A stretch of DNA of 64,000 nucleotides from positions 2,170,001 to 2,234,000 of the forward strand of contig NZ_CP050831.1 in the NCBI RefSeq assembly GCF_012113595.1, in the 5' to 3' direction. Positions 8,723 through 16,230 of this stretch are shown piece by piece. Origin of the DNA: Bacteroides faecium (GTDB lineage Bacteria > Bacteroidota > Bacteroidia > Bacteroidales > Bacteroidaceae). The first letter of the stretch is position 1. Every line of letters begins with the position of its first letter. The notes under the pieces are model-generated. The model saw nothing but the letters and a program-made list of their open reading frames with translations, had not been told where the DNA came from and did no database searches. Both the position numbers and the translations under genes were made by a program.

Positions 8723-9088
8723 ATGGAAGTAACAAGCAAAAAGGATAGCGATATACGTGAACTGTATTTCTCTGAAGAATTTCTGGAGTTTTACAATAGT
8801 CTGCAAGACAAAATAAAGACTAAGTTTGAGCACACAATGGATATTATTAGAACAGAATACATACTTAGTACGAAGTTTGTGAAACATTTAGAGGGGACAG
8901 ATTTATACGAGATGCGAGTATCGGTTAGTACCAATGAGTATCGAACAATTCTCTTTGCTGTTGACAATGATAATATTATTCTTTCAAAGAAAATACTGCT
9001 TTTGAATGGCTTTCTAAAGAAATCCACGAAAGATTATAGTAAACAAATAAAGATTGCGAAACGGATATTAGAAGACTTTGAATTATGA
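8723..9088 (+). CDS. HigB/Gp49-like (RelE-superfamily) toxin
   Basis: A protein of about 121 residues when started at ATG 8723; a longer frame from 8696 begins upstream of the predicted transcription start. The segment YFSEEFLEFYNSLQDKIKTKF, then FVKHLEGTDLYEMRVSVSTNEYRTILFAVDNDNIILSKKILLLNGFLKKSTKDY, is the pattern of phage-derived Gp49-like/HigB toxins (type II toxin-antitoxin). These have a compact beta-sheet fold with a basic C-terminal region and usually cleave ribosome-bound mRNA. It overlaps the XRE antitoxin gene by 4 bp (ATGA), the toxin-first order typical of higBA. Activity is inferred from family and context. Confidence 0.82.
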   Translation: MEVTSKKDSDIRELYFSEEFLEFYNSLQDKIKTKFEHTMDIIRTEYILSTKFVKHLEGTDLYEMRVSVSTNEYRTILFAVDNDNIILSKKILLLNGFLKKSTKDYSKQIKIAKRILEDFEL

Positions 9089-9396
9089 GAAAATTAGATG
9101 AAAAGAAATTAGCAAAGCTGCAAACAGCAGGTGAACTATTGGATGAGAAATATGGAGAAGTTGGAACAGAATCCCGTACAGCTTTTCATGAGAAGTCTGT
9201 GACATGGTATTACGGTGAGATATTACGTGACCGTCGGAAACAGCTAAAGATTACCCAACAGGAATTGGCAGAGAAAGTCGGTACGGCAAGAAGCTATATT
9301 GCCCGTGTGGAAAAAGGAGAAACTGATATTCAGATTTCAAGCTTTTTCCGCATTGCTCGTGCTTTGGGCATTGAGTTTACTCCTACATTTTTGTGA
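9085..9396 (+). CDS. HigA-type antitoxin, XRE-family DNA-binding protein
   Basis: A 103-residue protein. The C-terminal half has a lambda-repressor-like helix-turn-helix: RKQLKITQQELAEKVGTARS, then YIARVEKGETDIQISSFFRIARALG. The N-terminal half (about residues 1-45) is helical and probably contacts the toxin. ATGA overlap with the toxin gene gives translational coupling. Antitoxins of this type usually repress their own promoter, here the one at 8688-8718. A terminator follows 31 bp after the stop. Confidence 0.85.
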   Translation: MRKLDEKKLAKLQTAGELLDEKYGEVGTESRTAFHEKSVTWYYGEILRDRRKQLKITQQELAEKVGTARSYIARVEKGETDIQISSFFRIARALGIEFTPTFL

Positions 9397-9427
9397 TTGA
9401 CCGATTCCTGTTTGAGAATCAAAAAGT

Positions 9428-9490
9428 AAATCCTGTTTTCAAATTCTATTCTTTCTTGTGAATAGGGATGAAAGCAGGATTTATTTTTTT
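9428..9490 (+). terminator. Terminator after the antitoxin gene
   Basis: AAATCCTG plus TTTCA (9428-9441) pairs with TGAAA plus CAGGATTT (9469-9482), with one mismatch. A run of seven T's follows (9484-9490). The loop is about 27 nt. Confidence 0.75.
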
Positions 9491-9580
9491 GATCAAATCG
9501 TCGGAAGTGGCAAACAATTACAACAACTATTTCCCTACAATCATTAGGCTTTCCGGAACTTTTGAGTATTTTTGTTGTTA

Positions 9581-9615
9581 GAATTGAGAATTTTTGTTCA
9601 TTGAATTGAGAATTT
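9581..9615 (+). repeat. 13-bp direct repeat upstream of the DUF4143-type ATPase gene
   Basis: GAATTGAGAATTT occurs at 9581-9593 and again at 9603-9615, 22 bp apart, ending 9 bp before the ATG. A -7-like box TATTTTTG (9567-9574) lies just upstream, so the repeats would be in the leader. They could be an operator or a simple duplication. Confidence 0.5.
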
Positions 9616-9624
9616 AGATAGATT

Positions 9625-10812
9625 ATGTATAAAAGAGTTCAATATCAGGAAGTTAAAAGCCGACTTGAAGAGCCGAGACGCTTTATTCAAGTATTGGCGG
9701 GTCCAAGGCAAGTTGGGAAATCGACTTTGATAGGACAGGTAGTAGATGATTTGTCAATTCCATTCAGTAGTTATTCGGCTGATGATGTTCCGGGGGTATC
9801 TTCTTCATGGATTAGTGATGTCTGGGAATCTGTCCGTGCGCAGATGGTTATTCAGGCGGAAAAGGAGCATTTGTTGGTTATAGACGAAGTTCAGAAGCTT
9901 GATAATTGGAGTGAAGTCGTAAAGAAAGAGTGGGATCGGGATACACGTGAAGGAAGGAGTCTGAAAGTTGTGTTATTGGGCTCTTCCCGGCTTTTACTCA
10001 AGAAAGGACTGACAGAATCATTGGCAGGGCGTTTTGAATTAATAAGAATGACCCATTGGTCTCTTTTGGAAATGCAAGATGCTTTCGGATGGGATACAGA
10101 TACTTATATTTATTATGGAGGGTATCCGGGAGCTGCCTCTTTGGTGAAAGATGAAGTCCGATGGAGGAATTATGTGAAGGACGCACTTGTCGAAACTGCC
10201 ATATCTAAAGATGTATTGTTGACTTCCAACATTTATAAGCCGGCTCTTATGAGGCAATTGTTTGAGTTGGGGTGTAGTTATTCCGGTGAATTGTTATCAC
10301 TGAATAAAATGTTGGGGCAGCTTCAAGATGCTGGAAACGTGACTACCTTATCCAATTATCTTCAAATTTTGGATCAGTCCAGTTTATTGGCAGGATTGCA
10401 AAAGTATGCTTCGGATAGTGCCCGGAAATATAATTCCATTCCTAAGTATCAGGTGTATAACAATGCGCTGAAGAACGTTTATAACAGTGCTACGTTTCTA
10501 CAAAGTCGGGGAGACCCTAAACAGTGGGGGAGAGAAGTGGAATCTGCCGTTGGCTCTTATTTGATTAATCAAGCGGAAGTCATAGGATTTAAGTTGTATT
10601 ATTGGCGTGACGGACGAGATGAAGTCGATTTTGTTATAGAGAAAAATAATCGTTTGGTAGGACTGGAAGTTAAAAGCGGTAGGCGGGGAATGAATAACGG
10701 ATTGTCTGTTTTCAGAGAATTATTCAGGCCTTATAGGACATTTGTTATAGGAACTAATGGAATAGCAATAGACGAATTTCTCAAAGCGGATATTAATCTT
10801 TTATTCCAATAG
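9625..10812 (+). CDS. AAA ATPase with DUF4143/nuclease-like C-terminus
   Basis: A 395-residue cytoplasmic protein. The Walker A motif GPRQVGKST is at residues 26-34 and the Walker B motif LLVIDE at 83-88, followed by a sensor-like VVLLGSSRLLL segment; this is the AAA_14/DUF4143 architecture. The C-terminal part contains DEVDFVIEKNNRLVGLEVKSG at about 332-352. That resembles the D-(X)n-ExK core of PD-(D/E)xK nuclease folds often seen in this family. The family is widespread and mostly uncharacterised; some members sit near toxin-antitoxin or defence genes, as here after the higBA-type pair. No partner is co-transcribed. Biological role unknown. Confidence 0.8.
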   Translation: MYKRVQYQEVKSRLEEPRRFIQVLAGPRQVGKSTLIGQVVDDLSIPFSSYSADDVPGVSSSWISDVWESVRAQMVIQAEKEHLLVIDEVQKLDNWSEVVKKEWDRDTREGRSLKVVLLGSSRLLLKKGLTESLAGRFELIRMTHWSLLEMQDAFGWDTDTYIYYGGYPGAASLVKDEVRWRNYVKDALVETAISKDVLLTSNIYKPALMRQLFELGCSYSGELLSLNKMLGQLQDAGNVTTLSNYLQILDQSSLLAGLQKYASDSARKYNSIPKYQVYNNALKNVYNSATFLQSRGDPKQWGREVESAVGSYLINQAEVIGFKLYYWRDGRDEVDFVIEKNNRLVGLEVKSGRRGMNNGLSVFRELFRPYRTFVIGTNGIAIDEFLKADINLLFQ

Positions 10813-10827
10813 TTCCTGGATTCTATT

Positions 10828-11979
10828 TTATGGCAGCGGGTCAGCCTTTGCAGGACGTTTCGGGTCATAAACGGCTACGCCTACCTTGGAATCCGCACAG
10901 CCGTAATACAAATACCACTTGTTTTTGAAGTAAACCATTCCTTCTATAAAGACAGTGCCATCTACATATTGCCCGCTTTTCTCGAAGCTGTCCATCGGAC
11001 GGAAGAACGGTTCGTCAAGACGGGTGATGAAACGGGTCGGTTCGTTGGCGTCGAAGAGGGCTTGACCGGCGGCATAGACATTGGCAGTGTAGCGTTTGTC
11101 TCCTCTTCCCGAATGGTTCTTGCCGTTGTAGAGAAGGACGATGCCTTTCGGGGTGTAGATAGCGGGCGGGCCACATTCGGTGAGATGGCTGTCGAAATAT
11201 CCGTCGCGGGGAGAGAATAGTTTCTTTAAAGAGCCGTCAATGTTGACAACGGGAGTCCAGTTGATTAAATCATCGGATGTGGCGGCAAATACATGTTCTT
11301 CACCCCAGTACATAAAGTATTGCCCGTTGATTTTTTTGATAAGCTGTTGCCCTTTCACTATTTCCGTCAGGATAGAGCCGGATTTGCATCCCAGGTTGAA
11401 GAATTTTCCGTTGTATGCTTTGGCAAAGGCGGGGCCGTATTTTGTCCAGTCTTTCAGATTACGCGAGGTGGCTACTGCCAGGCGGGGCACATGGCGATTC
11501 CATTGCGTGTACATCATCACATACAGTCCGTCCTCTGTCACGGCAACTCGCGGGTCTTCGCAACCGCCCGGCCATTCCAGTTCCTTTTGCGAATCATTGT
11601 CCGGGTAGAACACCGGCGATTTTTCGCGTTGGAAATGTATGCCATCGGTAGAAGTAGCATAGCCGAGACGGGAAGTGCGGTGACCGATGCCCACACCGGA
11701 TTTATCTTCCGCACGATACAATACGACAATCTCTCCATTGTAGAGCGTGGCTGCCGGATTGAAAGTGTCATTCGACTCCCAGGCAATGGAATCTTTTGCC
11801 AACGGACAATAAAACTTGGTGTTTTCTATGGGAGATATTACAGGATTGACGCTCTTCGGACGTTCGAAACCACCGAAAGCCCAATCGGGTAATTTGTTCT
11901 CTTTGTTATTGGAAGACTGTCCGTAGGCGGTACAGACCATTATTGTTGTAGCAAGTAGAAATAAAAAGGTTGATTTCAT
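10828..11979 (-). CDS. GH130 beta-1,2-mannosidase-like enzyme
   Basis: A 383-residue protein with a signal peptide (about 1-20, TAYG-Q), so probably periplasmic. The five-bladed propeller motifs of GH130 are visible: FNPAATLYNGEIVVLYRAED, WPGGCEDPRV, YWGEEHVFAATSDDL and SHLTECGPPAIY. Glu227 and Glu268 fall at the positions I recall for the catalytic acids of the BT_3780 beta-1,2-mannosidase. Most GH130 enzymes are mannoside phosphorylases, but a subgroup including BT_3780 hydrolyses the beta-1,2-mannose caps of Candida mannan. Placement next to GH125, GH76 and GH92 fits that role. It is the last gene of the minus-strand mannan arm, separated from GH125 by a 439-bp repeat-rich gap. Phosphorolysis is not excluded. 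Confidence 0.87.
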   Translation of the reverse strand: MKSTFLFLLATTIMVCTAYGQSSNNKENKLPDWAFGGFERPKSVNPVISPIENTKFYCPLAKDSIAWESNDTFNPAATLYNGEIVVLYRAEDKSGVGIGHRTSRLGYATSTDGIHFQREKSPVFYPDNDSQKELEWPGGCEDPRVAVTEDGLYVMMYTQWNRHVPRLAVATSRNLKDWTKYGPAFAKAYNGKFFNLGCKSGSILTEIVKGQQLIKKINGQYFMYWGEEHVFAATSDDLINWTPVVNIDGSLKKLFSPRDGYFDSHLTECGPPAIYTPKGIVLLYNGKNHSGRGDKRYTANVYAAGQALFDANEPTRFITRLDEPFFRPMDSFEKSGQYVDGTVFIEGMVYFKNKWYLYYGCADSKVGVAVYDPKRPAKADPLP

Positions 11980-12184
11980 AATTTATTAATTGGATTTATG
12001 AGGACAATTATTCCTCTACATATGAATTGAAAAATAATAAAATGCTGTCATCTGTCACATAATTAGATGCAAGTGTTTGATAATACATGAGTTATAGTGT
12101 GACAGCATGATGTGATAGCAGTGTGACGACAACTCTTGCTGTCACCATGAGTATGCTTGCCGGAAAAGAATTGTTTCCTTATTT
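11980..12184. repeat. Three copies of a GTGACAGCA element able to form alternative hairpins
   Basis: ATGCTGTCA at 12042-12050 is the exact inverse of TGACAGCAT at 12100-12108. TGCTGTCAC at 12137-12145 is the exact inverse of GTGACAGCA at 12099-12107. The middle copy can therefore pair with either the left or the right copy but not both. The element sits between the GH130 start and the 22-bp repeat array, in what would be the GH130 leader on the minus strand. The remaining bases of this stretch show nothing recognisable. Confidence 0.55.
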
Positions 12185-12382
12185 GAAACCATAGTTTCAA
12201 CGGCGAGAAACTTTAGTTTCATCGGTGGGAAACTTTAGTTTCAAAGGCTTGAAACTTTAGTTCCATCAGTTAGAAACTTTGGTTTCTATTGCTTGAAACT
12301 CTTGTTTCAGCAGCATGAAACTACTGGTTTCATACGGTGAAACCAAAAGTTTCAAGGCATGGAACCATTGGTTTCACCGTAT
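12185..12382. repeat. Nine tandem 22-bp dyad repeats (GAAAC-N4/5-GTTTC core)
   Basis: Nine units begin at 12185, 12207, 12229, 12251, 12273, 12295, 12317, 12339 and 12361, each exactly 22 bp. Every unit starts with GAAAC or GGAAC and has an inverted TTTC or TTCC about 10 bp later, most often GAAACTTTAGTTTC. The remaining 8 bp vary (CGGCGA, CGGTGG, AGGCTT and so on). A decayed tenth start (GAAGC) follows at 12383. The array ends 36 bp before the GH125 stop codon and lies in the gap upstream of GH130. There are no unique spacers of CRISPR length. Function unknown. Confidence 0.9.
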
Positions 12383-12418
12383 GAAGCAATTATCTTATAG
12401 GCAAGAGTGGGGTAGGAA

Positions 12419-13864
12419 CTACCGGATACTGTTCAACAAATCCACCTTTCCCTCGTTGACAAGCTTTAGGATTAACTCACCGAACAGTGTATTTTGCCAT
12501 GCAAACCAGGAGCGGGTGAAGTTTTTCGGGTCGTTCTTGTGGAAAGATTCGTGCATGAAGCCTGTTCCGGCATCCGTATCCATCAGCATTTTGATGCAAG
12601 TCTTGATTTCCGCGTCGTTTTGGCTGGTGAATGCTTTCATCATAATGCTCATCGGCCAAATCATGTCATATCCGATATGCGGTCCGCCGATACCTTCTCC
12701 GGCAGTACCTTTGAAGAAATAAGGATTATCCTCACTCCATACAAATTTGCGGGTATTCTGATAAATCGGGTCGGTTACTTTCACATCTCCCAGATAAGGC
12801 AGGGCGATAAGGCTCGGCACATTGGCATCATCCATTAACAGTTGATTGCCGAAACCATCCACTTCGAAAGCATAGATTTTACCATACTTCGGGTGGTTGT
12901 AAACAGCATATTTCTTCAAGGCTTTTTCCACTTCGTCCGCAAGTACGGTGCATTGCTTCGCTAAATCCGGCTTCTTATTGACCGTAGTCAGAATCTCGGC
13001 AGCTTTGCGAAGCGAAGTGACAGCGAAAAAGTTGGACGGAACAAGGAACTGGAAAGTAGTGGCATCGTCGGAAGGACGGAAAGCGGAAGCAATCAGTCCG
13101 ACAGGTTTCACCGGGTTGCCCCAGCCGTCGTTAGTCATGGTGTCGAGTGCACGTTCCGTTTTGCGTTGGAAACGGTAAGGGCCTTTGGCGTCGTCCTTGC
13201 GTTGCTGTTCTTTAAACGTTTTCAGGACGTTGGCAATGGCTGCAAGCCATTCGTCGGAAAATACACTGGCATCTCCCGTCGTTTTCCAGTAATGATAAGC
13301 CAGACGGATAGGATAGCAGAGCGAGTCGATTTCCCATTTGCGTTCATGCAGTTCGGGCTTCATGGCGGTGAGGTCGCTCATCCATTCGCCGCCTTCGGAG
13401 TTCATATTGAAAGCATTGGCGTACGGGTCGATGTTGATACACTTGAACTGGCGGTTGATGACGCCGGCAAGCATCTTTTTCAGTTCCGGGTCTTTGTTGG
13501 CGAGTTGCACATAAGGCCATACTTGTGCGCCGGAGTCGCGAAGCCACATGGCGTGAATGTCGCCTGTGTAAACAAACGTATCATCCTTGCCGTCGAAATG
13601 AACGGTCGTATCCAGCGTGTTCGGGAAACAGTTCTCGAACATCCACGCCAGGCGGGCGTTTGTCAGCAGTTGCTTGATGTGCGCAATCTGTTGCTCTACG
13701 GCTTGCGATACGAACAGGCGCTTCGCCGCTTCCGGGCGGTTCGTCTGATAGTTGTTGACTTTGGTATTATCTTGTTGGATGATAAAATCACTGTTTTCCA
13801 TAGCCTGTATGTTGGCAGCGCCAAAGAATGCCATGGATAAGCAAAAAGCTTTAGTTATATTCAT
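12419..13864 (-). CDS. GH125 exo-alpha-1,6-mannosidase
   Basis: A 481-residue protein with a signal peptide (about 1-20, ANIQA-M), expected in the periplasm. The GH125 (alpha/alpha)6-barrel motifs are clear: DTFVYTGDIHAMWLRDSGAQVWPY, NSEGGEWMSDLTAMKPELHERKWEIDSLCYP, GIGGPHIGYDMIWPMSI, and MHESFHKNDPKNFTRSWFAWQN with the likely base Glu. Family enzymes release mannose from non-reducing alpha-1,6-linked ends by inversion. In this PUL it would degrade debranched mannan backbone oligosaccharides made by GH76. A 29-bp-arm palindrome separates its start from the upstream GH76 gene. Confidence 0.93.
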   Translation of the reverse strand: MNITKAFCLSMAFFGAANIQAMENSDFIIQQDNTKVNNYQTNRPEAAKRLFVSQAVEQQIAHIKQLLTNARLAWMFENCFPNTLDTTVHFDGKDDTFVYTGDIHAMWLRDSGAQVWPYVQLANKDPELKKMLAGVINRQFKCINIDPYANAFNMNSEGGEWMSDLTAMKPELHERKWEIDSLCYPIRLAYHYWKTTGDASVFSDEWLAAIANVLKTFKEQQRKDDAKGPYRFQRKTERALDTMTNDGWGNPVKPVGLIASAFRPSDDATTFQFLVPSNFFAVTSLRKAAEILTTVNKKPDLAKQCTVLADEVEKALKKYAVYNHPKYGKIYAFEVDGFGNQLLMDDANVPSLIALPYLGDVKVTDPIYQNTRKFVWSEDNPYFFKGTAGEGIGGPHIGYDMIWPMSIMMKAFTSQNDAEIKTCIKMLMDTDAGTGFMHESFHKNDPKNFTRSWFAWQNTLFGELILKLVNEGKVDLLNSIR

Positions 13865-13883
13865 GGTAATAGTTTTTAATTCT

Positions 13884-13968
13884 CACCACAGATTACACAG
13901 ATTAACACAGATAAAGATTAAATTTCCGAGAAATAAATAATCTGTGTCAATCTGTGTAATCTGTGGTG
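13884..13968. repeat. Inverted repeat with 29-bp arms (dispersed palindrome type)
   Basis: The arms 13884-13912 and 13940-13968 are complementary at 28 of 29 positions with a 27-nt loop. Each arm is itself three near-copies of CACAGATTA. The element fills most of the 112-bp gap between GH76 and GH125, which are transcribed the same way. Repeats of this CACAGATTA type resemble dispersed intergenic palindromes I associate with Bacteroides genomes. There is no strong T-run, so it is not a standard terminator; an mRNA-processing or REP-like role is possible. Confidence 0.8.
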
Positions 13969-13976
13969 AAATGGAG

Positions 13977-15137
13977 TTAATTAATTTCAGCAAAGAATTC
14001 GATAAGACAGGCATTGTCTAGCAGCCATTTATACTGCTCTTCATTGTGTCCCGACCAATCCCTGCCTAATAGTCCGTTTTTGTCCCGGTAGTTTTCCCAG
14101 GCGTGAATCGCATTGGCCGTCATAGCGTCAACATATGCCGGGTTCTTGTCAATCTGATACAGAGCTTTCAACCCTCTGAATAAAATCACGTTGAACCACG
14201 CCATGTCTTTATGCACTTTGATTGCCGGGTCTTTCTTGTCGGCTTTTGTACGGAAAAAGGCATCTGTTCCTGCGGCGGTTAGTTGTGCGTCGTGCAAGTA
14301 CTGTTCGTCTCCCGTCTCCTCGTAGAGCAATACGCCTGCCTGAATCATTTGTCCGCTGTTGTAGGCATATTTCTCTTTGGAGACACTTCCTTTCAAGTTG
14401 ATATTGTCCCAGTAAAGGTGGTCTTCAGGGTCGCACAGATGCTTTTTCGTCCAGGCGTAAGTCTCTTTCGCTTTTTCCAGATACTTAGCGTCTTTCGTCA
14501 GACGGTACAATTTGACACCGAGCACTGTCGACGGGGCGTTGGAACAAGTGTGCTTCGCTTCTTTCTTCTGTTCGCACCAAAAGATGCCGCCACCCATTTC
14601 GTCACTCCATCCACTGTAAATATACTGATACAGTGCGACAGCTTTCGCCAGAGATGCAGGCTTGCGCGTCAGTTGGTAGTAGTCGCAGTAGTCCAGTGCA
14701 ATCCAGATGTTATCGTCGTAATAACGCCCGTGCTGCCCGTACTTTACAGGATACGACTGGTAACAGGCGGGCAGTCGGCTCTCGTCCCAATACTGCTCCA
14801 TTCCCGGAAGAATCTTTTTGTCGAGTATCTTCTTGTACTTTTTATCTCCGGTAGCTTTGTACAACGCCACACAGCCCGACATCATCCCGGAGTATGGCCA
14901 TAGAAAAGACGCTTTCAGCGTTCCGTTCTGTTGCGTGCCACCTGCCAGATAAGTGATTTTCTGGTCGGGGTTGACAGGATATGTTTCTGTCAGTAGTCCG
15001 TCATTCGTCTGATACAGATTTAGTATATTGTACAGAATCGAGTCGGCAATAGAAAGGTAACGGGCATTTCCCGGAGTCTTTCCTACTGCGGAAGTAAGGC
15101 AAAATAGCATACAGGCTGCAAAACATATATTTCTCAT
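13977..15137 (-). CDS. GH76 alpha-1,6-mannanase, probably periplasmic
   Basis: I start it at ATG 15137 (386 residues), because MRNICFAACMLFCLTSAVGK is a normal signal peptide and the 29 residues of the longer frame before it are not. The signal ends without a lipobox (SAVG-K), unlike the other GH76 of this locus, so it is probably soluble in the periplasm. The GH76 hallmark is RYYDDNIWIALDY with paired Asp141-Asp142 (new numbering). WPYSGMMSG and the NAPSTVLGVKLYRLT segment also fit the family. It would cut imported alpha-1,6-mannan backbone into short oligosaccharides for GH125. Confidence 0.88.
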   Translation of the reverse strand: MRNICFAACMLFCLTSAVGKTPGNARYLSIADSILYNILNLYQTNDGLLTETYPVNPDQKITYLAGGTQQNGTLKASFLWPYSGMMSGCVALYKATGDKKYKKILDKKILPGMEQYWDESRLPACYQSYPVKYGQHGRYYDDNIWIALDYCDYYQLTRKPASLAKAVALYQYIYSGWSDEMGGGIFWCEQKKEAKHTCSNAPSTVLGVKLYRLTKDAKYLEKAKETYAWTKKHLCDPEDHLYWDNINLKGSVSKEKYAYNSGQMIQAGVLLYEETGDEQYLHDAQLTAAGTDAFFRTKADKKDPAIKVHKDMAWFNVILFRGLKALYQIDKNPAYVDAMTANAIHAWENYRDKNGLLGRDWSGHNEEQYKWLLDNACLIEFFAEIN

Positions 15138-15227
15138 AGGAGTATCGGGGTTGGAAATTGAAACTTTCAGGTTATTAGTGAAAAGCGTCAGCCGAATGAC
15201 GGATAGACGACACACGGCTGACAAAGA

Positions 15228-16178
15228 CTATTTCTGTTGCCGCTCGTCAAACTCCAGTTCCACCTTTACAGGGAAATGGTCGGAAGGCGTGCGCGCCTGG
15301 TAAACTTTGATGTCGATTTCTTCCGGACAATCATTCGCCTGCTTTTTCTCACCGTTTCCTACGATGCTGCGATACGTATCCGTCAGTACGCCATACCTTT
15401 TCACATGGAAAGACGGAGACACGAACACATGGTCGATGCGGCTTTCCGTAAAGCTGTTCGGGTCGAAGTCATTGAACGTACCGTTGATGGCATAGCGGAA
15501 ACCGGCCTTCTCGTAAGAGTCGCACAATACCCCTTTGCTCACAAAAGCGTCATATGACTGGTGAGTCTGGTCGACATTGAAGTCTCCCGTCAAGATAGCC
15601 GGAAGCTCTTTGCCTTTGCCGAGTTCCTTCATCTTGTCCTGTACGAGGAATGCACTTTCCACACGGGCTTTTTTGCCGATATGATCCATGTGCAGGTTGA
15701 AGAAAAGGAATTCGAAACCAGTGTCCTTGCATTTGAAATGTCCCCAACTGCAAATACGCGGCAATACGGCATCCCAACCCTTGCTAGGCACGTCGGGCGT
15801 TTCTGACAACCAAAAATCACCCTTTTCTATCACGTCAAACTTATCCGTACGATAGAAAATAGCGGAATGTTCGCCTTTCTCTTTGCCGTCGTCACGTCCT
15901 ACACCGATATAATCATAACCGGGCAATGCCTCTTTCATGTCTTTCAGTTGATGAATAAAACACTCCTGTGTTCCGAAAATATCGAAATCGTGGTATTGCA
16001 CCATTTGGGCAATGACCGGGTAACGTTGTCCCCAACCGTTGCCGCGGACAGAATCACCGCCGTTGGCGTTTCTCAGATTGTAGGAAGCAACAGTGATGGA
16101 AGTAGGCTGATAGTTACTTTGGCAACCGCAAAAGACTACCGCAACAAGGACGATAAATAAAAGGCTTTTAAGTTTCAT
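15228..16178 (-). CDS. Endonuclease/exonuclease/phosphatase-fold lipoprotein of the mannan PUL
   Basis: A 316-residue protein with a lipoprotein signal (LVAVVFCGC, Cys at about residue 19). The EEP fold motifs are present in order: VASYNLRNAN, GTQECF, FFNLHMDHIGKKARVES, LTGDFNVDQ, ESRIDHVFVSP and TPSDHFPVKVEL; these supply the metal and phosphate ligands. Family members are phosphodiesterases or phosphatases. B. thetaiotaomicron has such a gene in its yeast-mannan PUL. Here it may remove phosphate from phosphomannan side chains, since nucleic acid is an unlikely substrate for a cell-envelope lipoprotein in a glycan locus. That role is inference. Confidence 0.83.
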   Translation of the reverse strand: MKLKSLLFIVLVAVVFCGCQSNYQPTSITVASYNLRNANGGDSVRGNGWGQRYPVIAQMVQYHDFDIFGTQECFIHQLKDMKEALPGYDYIGVGRDDGKEKGEHSAIFYRTDKFDVIEKGDFWLSETPDVPSKGWDAVLPRICSWGHFKCKDTGFEFLFFNLHMDHIGKKARVESAFLVQDKMKELGKGKELPAILTGDFNVDQTHQSYDAFVSKGVLCDSYEKAGFRYAINGTFNDFDPNSFTESRIDHVFVSPSFHVKRYGVLTDTYRSIVGNGEKKQANDCPEEIDIKVYQARTPSDHFPVKVELEFDERQQK

Positions 16179-16215
16179 GTTTTTATAGTTTGTTTGATAG
16201 ATAATTCTCTGACTT

Positions 16216-16223
16216 CAAAAGTA
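16216..16223 (-). promoter_or_regulatory. Possible internal promoter ahead of the EEP-fold gene
   Basis: On the minus strand TACTTTTG fits TAnnTTTG and lies 38 bp upstream of the ATG, within the short gap after GH92. No -33 TTG is found at the usual spacing. It might allow the EEP-GH76-GH125-GH130 part to be transcribed separately from GH92. Confidence 0.4.
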
Positions 16224-16230
16224 CGATATT

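Noticed and set aside
12185..12382. Possible CRISPR array
   Set aside because: The 22-bp period leaves only about 8 variable bases between dyads, units drift in sequence, there are no 30-bp unique spacers and no cas genes nearby.
12315..12722. Plus-strand frame covering part of the repeat array and the GH125 end
   Set aside because: Its first part is translated repeat DNA and the rest is antisense to GH125, so it is not a credible gene.
15138..15224. N-terminal extension of the periplasmic GH76
   Set aside because: The 29 residues are not hydrophobic enough for a signal and come before a clean one.
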